64,000 bases of DNA, taken from the NCBI GenBank assembly GCA_029260755.1, contig JAJDCQ010000213.1, forward strand, positions 1-64,000. Reading direction: 5' to 3'. Shown here in pieces: positions 1-9,466 of the stretch. The position numbers were made by a program, and so were the translations under genes. Numbering within the stretch: the first letter of the stretch is position 1; the number at the start of each line of letters is the position of its first letter. A model generated the notes under the pieces. That model saw nothing but the letters and a program-made list of their open reading frames with translations, was not told the origin of the DNA and searched no databases. This DNA is from Planctomycetota bacterium. Lineage in GTDB: Bacteria; Planctomycetota; J058; JAJDCQ01.

Positions 1-164
1 GCGTCTCGCCGGACATCGCCGCGCAGGCCTTCGTTCCGCGGCCTCGCGAACGCCAGACGGGTTCCCTCGGCCGCGCGCCTCGGCCTGCACGACGCTGTCT
101 CGACGAGCCGCTCGCGTCATTCTGCAACAGCCTCCTAGCTCGAACAGCTCCCGGACACCGGCAA

Positions 165-255
165 ACTCGCAATCCGCGGAATCCGCGAAATCCGCGGTTC
201 CTCTCGTTTCGCGGCGAGAGAACGAAAAACCGCGGATTGCTGGACTGGCTGGATC
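165..255. repeat. Intergenic repeat module, CGCGGATT type
   Basis: Three 9-base direct copies of AATCCGCG lie at about 171-197, and the inverted unit CCGCGGATT follows near 229-239 after a spacer. The same module type occurs near 10432, 17476 and 63735. The two arms can pair into a stem with several possible registers. Function is unknown. Confidence 0.7.
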
Positions 256-349
256 CGTTCCGGTCGGTGCGACGTCACTGCCGCGTCGGCGCTGTTCCTG
301 GAACAGCCTGCTCTTGCTATGCGCGAGCTCGTCGGTGCAGTCGGGTTAG

Positions 350-487
350 GCCACAGATTTCACAGATTCCACAGATTGCCGCGGGCCGTTCCGCATCGCT
401 GCCGAAGCCAGCGCGGCGAGTCCGCGCACGAGAGGAACGGCCGCCTTCGGCAGCTCGTAATCGGTGCGATCTGTGAAATCTGTGGCC
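350..487. repeat. Intergenic repeat module, CACAGATT type
   Basis: Direct repeats of ACAGATT with a 9-base period stand on the left (351-378). Inverted AATCTGTG-like units stand on the right (about 459-486). The roughly 80-base centre is closely similar to the copy at 10629-10768 and includes an inverted GCCGCCTTCGGCAG-like stretch. Two homologous copies show that this is a dispersed family and not chance low complexity. Confidence 0.75.
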
Positions 488-528
488 TCTTCATCGACCG
501 GGCAACCACGCGTGTTCCTGGAACAAAA

Positions 529-632
529 GGAAGAGAGCTCACGCAAAGGCGCAAAGACGCAAAGGGTCGTTGCTCCGAGCCGAGATCTGGATCGGGTGGA
601 GCTCCTTGGCGCCTTTGCGCCTTTGCGTGAGA
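529..632. repeat. Intergenic repeat module, CGCAAAG type
   Basis: Three copies of CGCAAAG with an 8-base period (about 541-565) face inverted CTTTGCG copies near 610-628. About 60 bases, from the first arm through the spacer, are identical to the copy at 21146-21210. Palindromes GTTCCTGGAAC sit just outside both ends (514-524 and 640-650), so the bounds are well defined. Confidence 0.8.
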
Positions 633-672
633 TTCCGTCGTTCCTGGAACAGCCGCGGAGGTCCGGCTCTCT

Positions 673-3459
673 CTACCCCTCGGGCAGCACCTCGATCGCC
701 CACGGCGGGAAGACCGCCCGCGCGGTCGGCCGGTAGTACTCGAACGCCTCCGAGGCGGGCGCCCGGGCGGTCCCGGCCGTCTCGGCGCGGGCGCGCAGCG
801 TCGCCCGGAACGGCTCGTCCTGGCTCGGTGCGTCGAGGTAGAGGACGGCCTCGCGATCGTGAATCTCGAACCGGTCGATCCGGCCGTCCGCGACGAGCGC
901 CTCGAGGTCGCGCTGCACCAGCCGGATCGTCGCGGGCATCCCGACCCGCGCGATCATCGGCGCGCCGAACCCGTCGCGCCGCGTCCCCTTCACGGTCACC
1001 TCGACCGGGATCTCCTGGCCGAGGCGCACCTTCGTCGCCGCCGGCCGGACGCTCACCGCGACGTCGCCGGCCTGAAGCGAAGGATCGGCCGCTTCTGCCC
1101 AGCGAACCCGATGACGCCGCACGACCTCGATCCCCAGCGGCCGCGCCCGACGCACGTCGCCGAGGGTCACCCGCAGCTTGCGGATCGAGTCGCGCTCGGC
1201 GTTCGGCCCCGCGGCGCGCCGGTCCGCCGCCATGAGGGCGTCGTGGCCGATCGACAGGAGGTGGACGCTGCTCGCGGCGTCCGGTGCGATGACGATGCTC
1301 CCGACCGGCTGGCCGTCGAGCGTCGCCGTCACCTCCACCGGCCCCTCGTCGCCCTCGAGCGCGAGGGCATCCTCGCCGCCGAGCGCGGCGATCGCGCGGA
1401 GCGCCCGCACGCTCCAGAGGGTCGTCTCGGTCGAGCCCCAGCCGCCCTGCGGCGCGCGCCGGGCGAGGATCTCGCGGCCGTAGTCGCGCGCCGTCGCCGC
1501 CGCCTCCTCGGCCGCCCGATCGTCGAGCCGCTCCGACAGCCGCGCCAGACCCCACGCCCCGAGGGCGAGCCCGGCGATGCGGAGCTCCGCCCCGCTGCTC
1601 CCCGCCAGCGTCCGGCGCCAGACGCCCGGCTCCCCCGTCTGCCGCGCGAGCGCCGCGTCGAGCGCGTCGCGGGCCGGTCGAAGCTCGGCGGGCTCGCGTC
1701 CGCTGGAGACGAGAGCGCACAGAGCGAGGGCGGCCGAGTAGGCGCTCGTCGCCTTGCCGCGCCGGTTCCGGAGCTCGTTCGTGACGGCGTCGAGCATGTT
1801 CTTCGCGCTCGCCGCGCAGCTCGCCGCGAGCTCGGCCTGCCGGGCCGCCCGCGCGATCGCGTCCTCGTCGATCTCGTCCTCGTCCTCGACCTTCTCACCG
1901 GCGGCGCCGGGCTCCGGCGCCGCCGCCTGGCTCGCCGCCCGGGCCGTCGAGGCCGCCTCGAGCAGCGCCCACGACGACAGCGAGGCGAGGTCGAGGGTCG
2001 CGTCATCGTCGCCGACGCTCCACGCCGGCACGTTCCGCTCGAGGAACCGCCGCAGCCGCTCGATCACGGCGGGGTCGACCTCGACGCCCGAGCGCTCCAT
2101 CCCCGTGATCAGGAGCAGAGCGTACGCCGTCAGCCAGGTCTGGTGGGTCTCCCCGGCGCGGGCGAACGGGACGAACGCGCCGCTGCCGCCCACCTCGTGG
2201 GCGAGGAGCTTCTGGTAGCCGGTCGCCACCATGTCCTGCAGCTCGGCCACGATGGGGTCGTCGGGTCGCTCGGCCCGGATCGTCTCGAGGACGACGAGCG
2301 CCGCGAAGCTCCGCGACGTCGTCTGCTCGAAGCAGCCGGTCGGGTAGGTCGCGAACCGCTCGAGGCCCTCGAGGATGTACGAGCTCGCCCGCGGGTAGAT
2401 GCGGATCAGCAGCTCCTCGCTGCCCGGCTCGACGTCGGCGCCGAGGGCGGGCGCGACCTCGACGTCGATCACGCCGTCATCGCTCACCACGACCGGGGTC
2501 GACTCGACGATCGGCCGGCCGCGGGGGCGAACCTCGATGGCCCGGATCACGCGATCGCTCACCTCGTCGGTCTCGACGGCGATCGCCTCGATGAGCACCT
2601 TGCCGATCCCGGGGCGGGTGGCGATGAGCTCGACCGTCGCGTTCGCCCGGCCGCGGGCCGGCACGGTGACGACCTCGGGCGTGATCGCCGCGGTCGCGGC
2701 GAACGCGATCGCCGGCGGCTCGGACGCGTCGCCCGAGCCCGAGCCCAGCAGCGTCGCCCGCAGCCGGATCTTGGTGTCCGCCTCGAGGCGGTTGTCGAGG
2801 GTCAGCCTCGCGGTGATCCGGTCGGCCTGGCTGAGCACCGTCGGGCACTCGAGGTCGGCCGTGATCTCCTGATCGACCTTCACGACCGAGGTGGCCGTGC
2901 CGAGCCCGGAGCGGCGGTCGCTCGCGATCGCCTCGACCCGCCAGTCGGTGATGCTGTCGGCGAGCGGCACGACGATCTCGGCGCGCCCGTCGGCGCCGGT
3001 GATGACCGCCGGCGCCCAGAAGAGGGTCTCGGGGAACTCCTCGCGGACCTTCGGCTCGGGGCGGGCCACCTTCGGGCCGGGCGTGCTCCCGCCGCCGGTC
3101 GCCACGCCGTCGCTCTTGGAGGCGTCGCCCTCGTCGTCGCCGGGCGGCGCCGCGGGGGCGCGATCGCCGTTCTCGGCGCGACGCTCGCGCGAGGCCGGCT
3201 CCGCGGTGGCGACGTCGGCCAGCATCGCCTCCTCGTACACGGCCCCGCCGTCGTCGCCGCCGCCCTCGGACTCGGCGCCGTGGTCGTTGCCGAAGGCGAA
3301 CTCGTAGGAGTCGCCGCGGTTCGCCCCGGTCATCGACTTCTCCTGGGCCATCCCCGGCGCTCCGAGCGAGCTGCACGCCGGCGTCACCGCGGTGCAAGCG
3401 GCGAGGGCGGCGATGGCGACCCGTCGGGCCTGCTCAGCGAATCTCGTAGACGAGGTCAT
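673..3459 (-). CDS. Alpha-2-macroglobulin, C-terminal (thioester) half, lipoprotein
   Basis: 928 residues. This is the A2M plus thioester-domain half of a bacterial alpha-2-macroglobulin, a periplasmic protease trap. The N-terminus has a lipobox-like LAAC (Cys22). Residues 40-140 are Gly/Asp/Glu/Ser-rich low complexity and could act as a bait-like linker. The A2M domain follows (about 140-200), and the thioester motif GCFEQ lies at 375-379 (Cys376, Gln379) at the start of an alpha-helical toroid. The ATG at 3459 lies inside the upstream gene (26-base overlap) and has its own AAGGAG seven bases before it, so it is translated separately. Normal family members are single chains of 1500 residues or more, so the two-gene arrangement is unusual. 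The thioester should be functional by motif. Family assignment is firm; the split-chain assembly is inferred. Confidence 0.88.
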   Translation of the reverse strand: MTSSTRFAEQARRVAIAALAACTAVTPACSSLGAPGMAQEKSMTGANRGDSYEFAFGNDHGAESEGGGDDGGAVYEEAMLADVATAEPASRERRAENGDRAPAAPPGDDEGDASKSDGVATGGGSTPGPKVARPEPKVREEFPETLFWAPAVITGADGRAEIVVPLADSITDWRVEAIASDRRSGLGTATSVVKVDQEITADLECPTVLSQADRITARLTLDNRLEADTKIRLRATLLGSGSGDASEPPAIAFAATAAITPEVVTVPARGRANATVELIATRPGIGKVLIEAIAVETDEVSDRVIRAIEVRPRGRPIVESTPVVVSDDGVIDVEVAPALGADVEPGSEELLIRIYPRASSYILEGLERFATYPTGCFEQTTSRSFAALVVLETIRAERPDDPIVAELQDMVATGYQKLLAHEVGGSGAFVPFARAGETHQTWLTAYALLLITGMERSGVEVDPAVIERLRRFLERNVPAWSVGDDDATLDLASLSSWALLEAASTARAASQAAAPEPGAAGEKVEDEDEIDEDAIARAARQAELAASCAASAKNMLDAVTNELRNRRGKATSAYSAALALCALVSSGREPAELRPARDALDAALARQTGEPGVWRRTLAGSSGAELRIAGLALGAWGLARLSERLDDRAAEEAAATARDYGREILARRAPQGGWGSTETTLWSVRALRAIAALGGEDALALEGDEGPVEVTATLDGQPVGSIVIAPDAASSVHLLSIGHDALMAADRRAAGPNAERDSIRKLRVTLGDVRRARPLGIEVVRRHRVRWAEAADPSLQAGDVAVSVRPAATKVRLGQEIPVEVTVKGTRRDGFGAPMIARVGMPATIRLVQRDLEALVADGRIDRFEIHDREAVLYLDAPSQDEPFRATLRARAETAGTARAPASEAFEYYRPTARAVFPPWAIEVLPEG

Positions 3460-5767
3460 CCTCGGTCTCCTTCACTCCGTCGGGGCCGTCGCTTTCGACG
3501 AACCAGTCCGAGAAGATCCATCCCCGCTCCTCGAAGCGGATCGGACCGCCCCACGGGTCGACGAGCTCGCTCTCCGCGACCCCGCCGTGATCGACCAGCC
3601 AGCGGAGCGGCTCGCCCCACTCGCCACCCCACTCGACGTATCCCCGGTTGCTCTCGATCCCATCGCGGAGCCGCCGGAGCTGCGCGCGCGCCGCCGAGAG
3701 ATCGACCTGACTGCTGTCGCCCGAGACGGGGCCGCGCGGGATGGCGACGTGCAGCGCGCCGAGCCCCTCGACCGCCCGCTCGAGGCGGGCCGCGATCTCG
3801 TCCGGCACCGGCGCCGTCCCGTCGCGGAAGCTCGCCAGCGCCGCCGCGGTGAGCGGGCTCGCGGCGAGCTCGGGGCTCAGGGTGAACCGCGCGAACGCGC
3901 TCGCGCCGCTCCGCTCCCGAAGAGCGAAGAGCCGCTCGTCGACGATCGCGATGCCGACCGCGGCCGGCACCGGCTTGCCGTCGCGCGTCGTCTCGACGGA
4001 GAGCTTGCCGGTCTCGCCGGGCAGGTAGCGGGCGCGGTCGGCGGAGAGAGTCACCTCGATCGCGCGCTCGCCGCGGACGAGGATCCGGCGCGCCGCCGCC
4101 CGGCGGTGCGAGTTGGCGTCGACGGCGTCGAGGACGAGCTCGCCGGCCACGTCGGCGGGGACGGGCAGCTCCACGGTGCGGCTGCCCCCGCGCTGATCGA
4201 CGACCACCCGGCTGACCACCACCTGACCGCGACGCAGGGTGACGACGATGCGTCCCCCGTCCATCGGGTCGAGGATCCGCGCCCGGACCGGGCTGCCGGC
4301 GGCCACGACGAACCGTTCGGGGCGAACGATCAGGCCGTCGTAGCGGCGCTTCAGCGGGAGCGAGGCCGACTCCTCGCGGATGCGGGCGCCCGAGGGCGCG
4401 ACCGCCTCGACGATCACGGAGAGCTCCTCGTCGCGCTCTTCGATCGCCTCGGGATGAACCCGGAAGCTCACCAGGCCGAGGGCGTCGGTCGTCCCCTCGC
4501 CCGCCTGCGGCTCGGCGCCGCCGAGGATCTTCGTCGCGCCGTCGACCGTGATCCGCACGGCCGCGTCGGCGATCGGATTGCCGGCCGGCCCGGTCACCTC
4601 GACGTGGATCCGGTTCTCGACGCCGCTGACGAGCCCGCCTGCCACCTCGGGGAGCAGGCGGACGGCGAGCGGCTCGAGGGCGAGGCGCGTCACCGCGCTC
4701 GCGCCGCGGATCGCGCCGGCCGGGTCGGTCACCTGCGCCTCGACGACCAGCGTCGCCCGGTCAATCCCGAAGAGCCCGGCGAACGGCGCGCTCGGCACGC
4801 GCCGGTCGAAGACGAGGACGCCGTCGGCGTCGGTCTTCGCCGCGAGCGTCCCGAGCGAGACCTCGGTGTCGGTCGAGCGGAACGCGATCGTGACGGCCGC
4901 CTCGGCGACCGGCCGGCCGTCGGGGTAGGCGGCGACGAGGCGACCGCGGATCAGGTCGTCCGGGAGGTAGAACCCGCGGTCGAGCTCCAGCCGGGCCTTG
5001 AACGGGGGCAGGGCGTAGCGGCTCACCGCCGCCGCGGCTGAAGAGAGCGACTCGCCCGAGCGGTGGAGCAGCCCGATCGCGTGCGCCCCGGTCGCGACCT
5101 CGTCCGACAGCGGGAACTCGGCGCTGACGATCCCCCACTCGTCGGTCGTCCGCTCGGCCGACCCGAGGCGCGCCCCGGCCCGTCCGCCGCCGGCGGGCGC
5201 GTCGTGGACGAGCGAGACGCGCTCGCCGGGGAGGGCCGCGCCGGTCGTCGCGTCGACGACGAGCGCCCGCACCCGGACCGTCTCGCCGGCCTGGTAGAGC
5301 GGCTTGTCGAGCCATAGATGCGCGCTGATGGGGCGGACGAGGGTCGTCCCGACGACGGCGCGGCGGCCGCGGCTCGCTGCGCCGGCGCCCGCCGGGCGGA
5401 CGGTGACGACGATCCGAGCCGCCGCCGAGAGGCGAGCGCCGATCACCCGGCGCGGAACGGTGATCTCGAGCTCGTGGTTCGCGCCGGGGGCGACCTGCTC
5501 GGCGCTCCCGATGACGACGCTGGCCTGGCTCCCGACCGCCTCGGTCCGGGCGATCGAGACGGACACGTCGACCGGGCCGCTGCCCGAGACCCGCACCGTC
5601 ATGTTCTGCGGCCGGCCGACCGGGAGCGCCGCGGGCGCCTCGGCCCAGACGTCGAGGTCGGCAGCGCGCGCCGGCCCCGGGGCCAGGAGCGCGAACGCTG
5701 CGAGCGCGAGGGCGATCGGGAGCGCCCGCGAGATGACCGTGGTGTGTCGCATGTGCGTGGCTCTCAT
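3434..5767 (-). CDS. Alpha-2-macroglobulin, N-terminal (MG-domain) half, secreted
   Basis: 777 residues from the ATG at 5767. The start overlaps the upstream stop as TGATG, which decides it over in-frame alternatives. A Sec signal peptide ends near ALAPGPARA. Beta-sandwich macroglobulin (MG) domains follow, with family signatures such as DKPLYQAGE and RARYLPGE, and a bait-domain-like stretch with VDERLFAL. The last 85 or so residues look different: a DPWG motif followed by SDGPDG and TEDDL resembles the C-terminus of type II secretion major pseudopilins (GspG). The thioester half is encoded by the next gene, so the two products probably assemble in the periplasm. Together they match the length of one normal bacterial macroglobulin. 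The chain division is directly visible; pairing of the chains is inferred. Confidence 0.82.
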   Translation of the reverse strand: MRATHMRHTTVISRALPIALALAAFALLAPGPARAADLDVWAEAPAALPVGRPQNMTVRVSGSGPVDVSVSIARTEAVGSQASVVIGSAEQVAPGANHELEITVPRRVIGARLSAAARIVVTVRPAGAGAASRGRRAVVGTTLVRPISAHLWLDKPLYQAGETVRVRALVVDATTGAALPGERVSLVHDAPAGGGRAGARLGSAERTTDEWGIVSAEFPLSDEVATGAHAIGLLHRSGESLSSAAAAVSRYALPPFKARLELDRGFYLPDDLIRGRLVAAYPDGRPVAEAAVTIAFRSTDTEVSLGTLAAKTDADGVLVFDRRVPSAPFAGLFGIDRATLVVEAQVTDPAGAIRGASAVTRLALEPLAVRLLPEVAGGLVSGVENRIHVEVTGPAGNPIADAAVRITVDGATKILGGAEPQAGEGTTDALGLVSFRVHPEAIEERDEELSVIVEAVAPSGARIREESASLPLKRRYDGLIVRPERFVVAAGSPVRARILDPMDGGRIVVTLRRGQVVVSRVVVDQRGGSRTVELPVPADVAGELVLDAVDANSHRRAAARRILVRGERAIEVTLSADRARYLPGETGKLSVETTRDGKPVPAAVGIAIVDERLFALRERSGASAFARFTLSPELAASPLTAAALASFRDGTAPVPDEIAARLERAVEGLGALHVAIPRGPVSGDSSQVDLSAARAQLRRLRDGIESNRGYVEWGGEWGEPLRWLVDHGGVAESELVDPWGGPIRFEERGWIFSDWFVESDGPDGVKETEDDLVYEIR

Positions 5768-8700
5768 CACTGACCACCTCCACGGACCGGCGTCCGCTCG
5801 AGGGCGGTCCGGGCGGCGGCCCGGACCGCGAAGGATCCATCCCCGCGGGCGGCCTCGAGGGCCGACCGCGCCTTGCCGTCGCGTGCGCCGAGGCGCGCCG
5901 CGAGGACGGCGACCGCCTCGAGGCGGCACGCTTCGACCTCGCCGTCGCCGCGCCCGAGGAGCTCGGCGGCCGCGTCGGTCACCGCCTCGGGCCGGCCGAC
6001 CGCCTGCCCGCCGCGCAGCCGTGCGGCGAGGTCGCGCAGGGCCGTGCGGCGCACATCGGCGTCCTCGTCCCGCACGGCGGCGAGGACGAGCTGCGCCGCG
6101 GCGGGGTCGGCGAACCGGCCGAGCACCTCGATCGCGCGGCGCCGAACGCTCGCGGCCTCATCGGTGCTCGCGCGGCCGATCGCGGCGCGGGCCGCCCGGG
6201 CCTCCTCGCCGCGCCGCCGGGCCGCCTCGCGCGCCTCGGGGCTGCTCGGACGGCCGCCGGGCGCGACCGCCCGATCGGCGAGCGCCTCGACGACCGCGAC
6301 GCGGACGGCCGCCTGGCCATGGCCGAGCAGCGTCTCGGCGCGGGCCGCGAGGACGACCGGATGCCGGTCGCGGAGGCGGGCGAGCGCGCCCCCGGCCACG
6401 TCGCCGTCGCTCGCATCGAGGAGCGCGACGAGCGCCGAGGCGGCCGGCGTGAGCTTCGTCCCGTCGCCGGCCGTCGGCGGGCTCGCCGCGGCGATTGCAT
6501 CGAGGGCGACCTCGCGGACCTCGTCGTCGGGGTCGGCCTCGGCGAGCCAGTTCGCGAGCATGGCGACCCGCTCGGCCTCGGGGAGGACGGCCGCCTCGCG
6601 GACGGCGATGCCGCGCGCCCGCTCGTCGCCGTCGCCGAGGAGCTCGGCGAGGGCGGCGCGATGCTCGGCGGGCGAGAGCGTCTCGCGGAGCCGACGCGCG
6701 AGGCGCGCCGCGCGGTCCTCGAGGACGGCCACGCCGTCGGGGCGAAGCTCCGGGTCGGCGCCGCGGGCGAGGAGGAGCTGGAGCTCGGTCACTCCGCCGG
6801 TCTGGACGAGCGCATCGGCCGCCGCCGCGAGGACGCCGGTGCGCTCGCTCTCGGCCTCGGCGAGCGCGATCCGGGCGATTCGACCGATCTCGGCGTCGTC
6901 TCGCTCGGCGAGGAGGCGGAGCGCGCGGGTGCGGTCGTTGGCCGGAGCGTCGAGCGCCCAGTCGCGGAGGGCGGCGCGGACCGCGTCGCCCTCGAGGGCG
7001 AGGGCGAACACTCGTTCCACGCCGAAGCGGCTCCGGTCCTCCCACCACGAGGCGGCGAGGTCGAGGACGGTCTCGACGACCGCGTCGTCGCCGCCGGCGT
7101 CGCGGAGCGTCCGGACCAGGGTCGCGGCGTGATCGCCGTAGCCGTCATCGACGAGGTCGACGACGTCGTCGGCGTCGCCGATCCGGGAGAGGGCGGCGGC
7201 GGCGTGCCAGCCGATGTCGTCGTCGGGATCGAGGGTGTCGCGGGCGAGCTCGGCGCGGGCGGAGCGAGTCGTCTCCGGCCAGCCCGATCCGAAGACGCGC
7301 TCGGCGGCCCAGGTGCGAACCGCCTTGGCCTCGTGGTCGAGCCGGGCACCGTAGAGGTCGACATCGCCGGGGCGACGCTCTTCGAGCTTCAGGCGACGCG
7401 CGACCGTCTCGGCCCGGCCGGGCTCCCCGATGACGAGGAGGGCATCGAGCTGCCCGCCGGTCGTTCCCTGCGCGAGGGCGTCGACGACCGACGGAGCCGC
7501 GCGGCCGGGCTCGAGCGTCCACGGGTAGGGGTGCGGCGCCGTGTCGATCACGAGAGCCGCGAGGGCGGCGAGGGTCGCGGGGTCGTAGGGAGCCCGGTCG
7601 ATCGCATCGACGGACGGGTTGATCACCTCGAGGGCGATCGCCGCCAGGCCGTGGTCGTCGTAGATCGCCGTCTCGAGCGCGTCCCAGGCGAGCTCGACGT
7701 TCTCTGCCGACGGGCTCGGACCGCGCGCCGTCCGGAGGAGGGCGCGGAGCGCATCGTGACGCGTGGCGAGGAGGCCGTCGTCGACCCGGTCGACGAGCGC
7801 CGCGCGGACGGAGGTCGCGTCGGGATGGGCCTCGAGGTCGCGGGCGAGGATCGCCGTCGCCCAGCGCCGGGTCCACCCGTGGAACCACAGATCACTCGCC
7901 TCGATCGCGACCGGTCGGAGCGGAGGAAAGAGCTCGGGCGAGTGGGCCGCCCCGTGGATCGCCTGGAGCGTCTCGTCGCGTCGGCCCTTCGAGACCCCCT
8001 CGGAGAGCCGGCCGAGCGTCTCGGCGAGGGCGACGCGATCGGCGAGCGGCTCGCGACCGTGTCCCAGCGCCGGGGCGAGCGCGCTGATTCCGGCCACGAG
8101 CACGGCATCCTCGTCCTCGCCCTCGAGGGCGCCGGTCAGGCGAGCCCGCGCATCGGCGTCGCCATCGATGGCGAGCGCCGCGAGGAGCCGCGCGGCGCTG
8201 GCCCGGATGCTCACGTCCTCGTCGGTGATCCATCCGTCGAGGTGGCCTCGGAGCGGCGCGGCGCCGAGCCACCCGGAGACCGACGAGACGAGCTGACGGC
8301 GGAAGACCTCGTGACTCGAGGTCGACCAGCCCGACGGCGCGGAGGAGATCGCGGCGGTGAGCGCGCCGAGGCCGTCGGCGTGGCCCCGCTGCGCGAGGAG
8401 GACGGCGGCGCCCCAGCCCTCGACCTGGCCGAGCGGCAGCGTCCCCGCGGGGTCGCGCTGGGCCGACGGGTCGGCGACCGCGGCGGCGAACCGCTCGCGG
8501 AGGACGTCGTCGAGCTCGTCGCCGAACGCCCGCTCCCAGAGGGGGAGGACCGAGTTGACCGAGTTCCAGAGGAACCACCGACGGTCCGACGCGAGGCTGA
8601 GCGCGGCGAACGCGGCGTCCGAGCGCCGGCCCGTCTTCTCCGCCCAGAACGTCAGGCTCTCGATCGCGACCCACGCGCCGGGGTCGGCGTCGTCGACGTC

Positions 8701-9273
8701 GTCGAGGGGGTCGGCCCCGCGCTGCAGCTCGGCGACGGCGAGCGGGAGGAGCGGGTGGCCGAACTGCTGGAGCTCCTGGAGCATCCTCCGGCGGTCGAGG
8801 CGGGCGTCCTCGTCGGGCTCCAGGGCGAGGCAGACGGCGACGCGCTCGACGAGGTAGCGCTCGCGCGCCTCGGCCAGCCAGATCGGCGGGGCGGCGCCGG
8901 TGGCGGGCGGGCGCTCCGCCACCGCGGCGGCGGCCGCGCCGGCCCGCTCGCCCACGTCGCCTCCATCGGTCGCGATCAGCCCGAGGAGCTCGCCCGTCCG
9001 GTCGCTCCCGGCGATGGCGAGCGAGTCGACGGCGTAGGCCCGGACCTCGGAGACGGTCGCGTCGCTCGCGATCAGCCGGACGGTCGCCGGCTCGGCGCGC
9101 GCATCGCCGTCGAGGATCGCCAGGCGAAGGCCGAACGCCCGCCGGCGCTGCGCCTCGACGTTGGTGCAGCCGGTGGCGGCGGCGCCGGCGACGACGAGCG
9201 CGGTCAGGGCGAGCAGCGCGAGCCCGTCCCGGCGCGGTCGGTGGTCGGGCCGGTGGTCGGACGGTCGTGTCAT
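5767..9273 (-). CDS. Large HEAT-repeat lipoprotein
   Basis: 1168 residues from ATG 9273, which has a GGGGGA ribosome site seven bases upstream; longer readings lack one. A signal peptide ends in the lipobox ATGC (Cys36). The rest is Ala/Leu/Asp/Glu/Arg-rich helical repeat of HEAT/Armadillo character, with many 30-40 residue units such as VRRRAIEVLGRFADPAAA and VRRTALRDLAARL. No catalytic motif is visible. The gene is first in an operon with the two macroglobulin genes (1-base stop/start overlap with the next), so it may be a scaffold or docking protein for the macroglobulin at the outer membrane. That role is inferred only from position. HEAT-like lipoproteins of this size are common in Planctomycetota. 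Confidence 0.75.
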   Translation of the reverse strand: MTRPSDHRPDHRPRRDGLALLALTALVVAGAAATGCTNVEAQRRRAFGLRLAILDGDARAEPATVRLIASDATVSEVRAYAVDSLAIAGSDRTGELLGLIATDGGDVGERAGAAAAAVAERPPATGAAPPIWLAEARERYLVERVAVCLALEPDEDARLDRRRMLQELQQFGHPLLPLAVAELQRGADPLDDVDDADPGAWVAIESLTFWAEKTGRRSDAAFAALSLASDRRWFLWNSVNSVLPLWERAFGDELDDVLRERFAAAVADPSAQRDPAGTLPLGQVEGWGAAVLLAQRGHADGLGALTAAISSAPSGWSTSSHEVFRRQLVSSVSGWLGAAPLRGHLDGWITDEDVSIRASAARLLAALAIDGDADARARLTGALEGEDEDAVLVAGISALAPALGHGREPLADRVALAETLGRLSEGVSKGRRDETLQAIHGAAHSPELFPPLRPVAIEASDLWFHGWTRRWATAILARDLEAHPDATSVRAALVDRVDDGLLATRHDALRALLRTARGPSPSAENVELAWDALETAIYDDHGLAAIALEVINPSVDAIDRAPYDPATLAALAALVIDTAPHPYPWTLEPGRAAPSVVDALAQGTTGGQLDALLVIGEPGRAETVARRLKLEERRPGDVDLYGARLDHEAKAVRTWAAERVFGSGWPETTRSARAELARDTLDPDDDIGWHAAAALSRIGDADDVVDLVDDGYGDHAATLVRTLRDAGGDDAVVETVLDLAASWWEDRSRFGVERVFALALEGDAVRAALRDWALDAPANDRTRALRLLAERDDAEIGRIARIALAEAESERTGVLAAAADALVQTGGVTELQLLLARGADPELRPDGVAVLEDRAARLARRLRETLSPAEHRAALAELLGDGDERARGIAVREAAVLPEAERVAMLANWLAEADPDDEVREVALDAIAAASPPTAGDGTKLTPAASALVALLDASDGDVAGGALARLRDRHPVVLAARAETLLGHGQAAVRVAVVEALADRAVAPGGRPSSPEAREAARRRGEEARAARAAIGRASTDEAASVRRRAIEVLGRFADPAAAQLVLAAVRDEDADVRRTALRDLAARLRGGQAVGRPEAVTDAAAELLGRGDGEVEACRLEAVAVLAARLGARDGKARSALEAARGDGSFAVRAAARTALERTPVRGGGQ

Positions 9274-9375
9274 GATCGGATTCCCCCGGTGCCGCTTCGA
9301 TCGAAGGCGAAGCGGGTGCGTCCCTTCCCAGAGACAGCGGGCACGACGGGACGATTCGATGGCGGATCGGGTCCC

Positions 9376-9404
9376 TTGTCCGCCCCCCGGCGACCCGCTA
9401 TCGT
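9376..9404 (+). promoter_or_regulatory. Sigma70-like promoter for the gene at 9467
   Basis: TTGTCC (9376-9381), a 17-base spacer and TATCGT (9399-9404) make a good -35/-10 pair. Transcription would start near 9411, leaving a leader of about 55 bases with GGAAGG before the ATG at 9467. Confidence 0.5.
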
Positions 9405-9466
9405 GCAAGCTCAACCCGCGGGACGCCCGACCGATGAGACGTCGTTCGGAAGATGGAAGGGACCGC

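Larger units (their letters stand above)
1..672. other. Non-coding region at left edge, with three repeat modules
   Basis: No convincing gene is seen here. Bases 1-160 could hold the 3' end of a gene that starts outside the window, because one plus-strand frame is open up to a stop near 144, but nothing in it is recognisable. The rest is repeat modules (listed separately) separated by copies of the palindrome GTTCCTGGAAC at 294-304, 514-524 and 640-650. The region lies downstream of the macroglobulin operon that ends at 673. Confidence 0.6.

Noticed and set aside
1..160. A partial gene at the left edge
   Set aside because: One frame is open to a stop near 144, but it shows no recognisable motif or protein-like composition, so no CDS is called.
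350..487. CACAGATT blocks as a degenerate CRISPR or iteron origin
   Set aside because: Units are 9 bases with no spacers, have inverted copies on the other arm, and recur at many sites with conserved centres. No rep gene is present.
3434..3459. Programmed frameshift joining the two macroglobulin halves
   Set aside because: The second gene has its own ribosome site and signal/lipobox sequence, so separate translation is the simpler reading. No slippery sequence was seen.
859..3852. Very long opposite-strand open frames (for example over the macroglobulin, HEAT and kinase genes)
   Set aside because: They are Arg/Pro-rich mirror frames of real genes, a normal effect of high GC. They lack family motifs, and the opposite strand carries clear domains.
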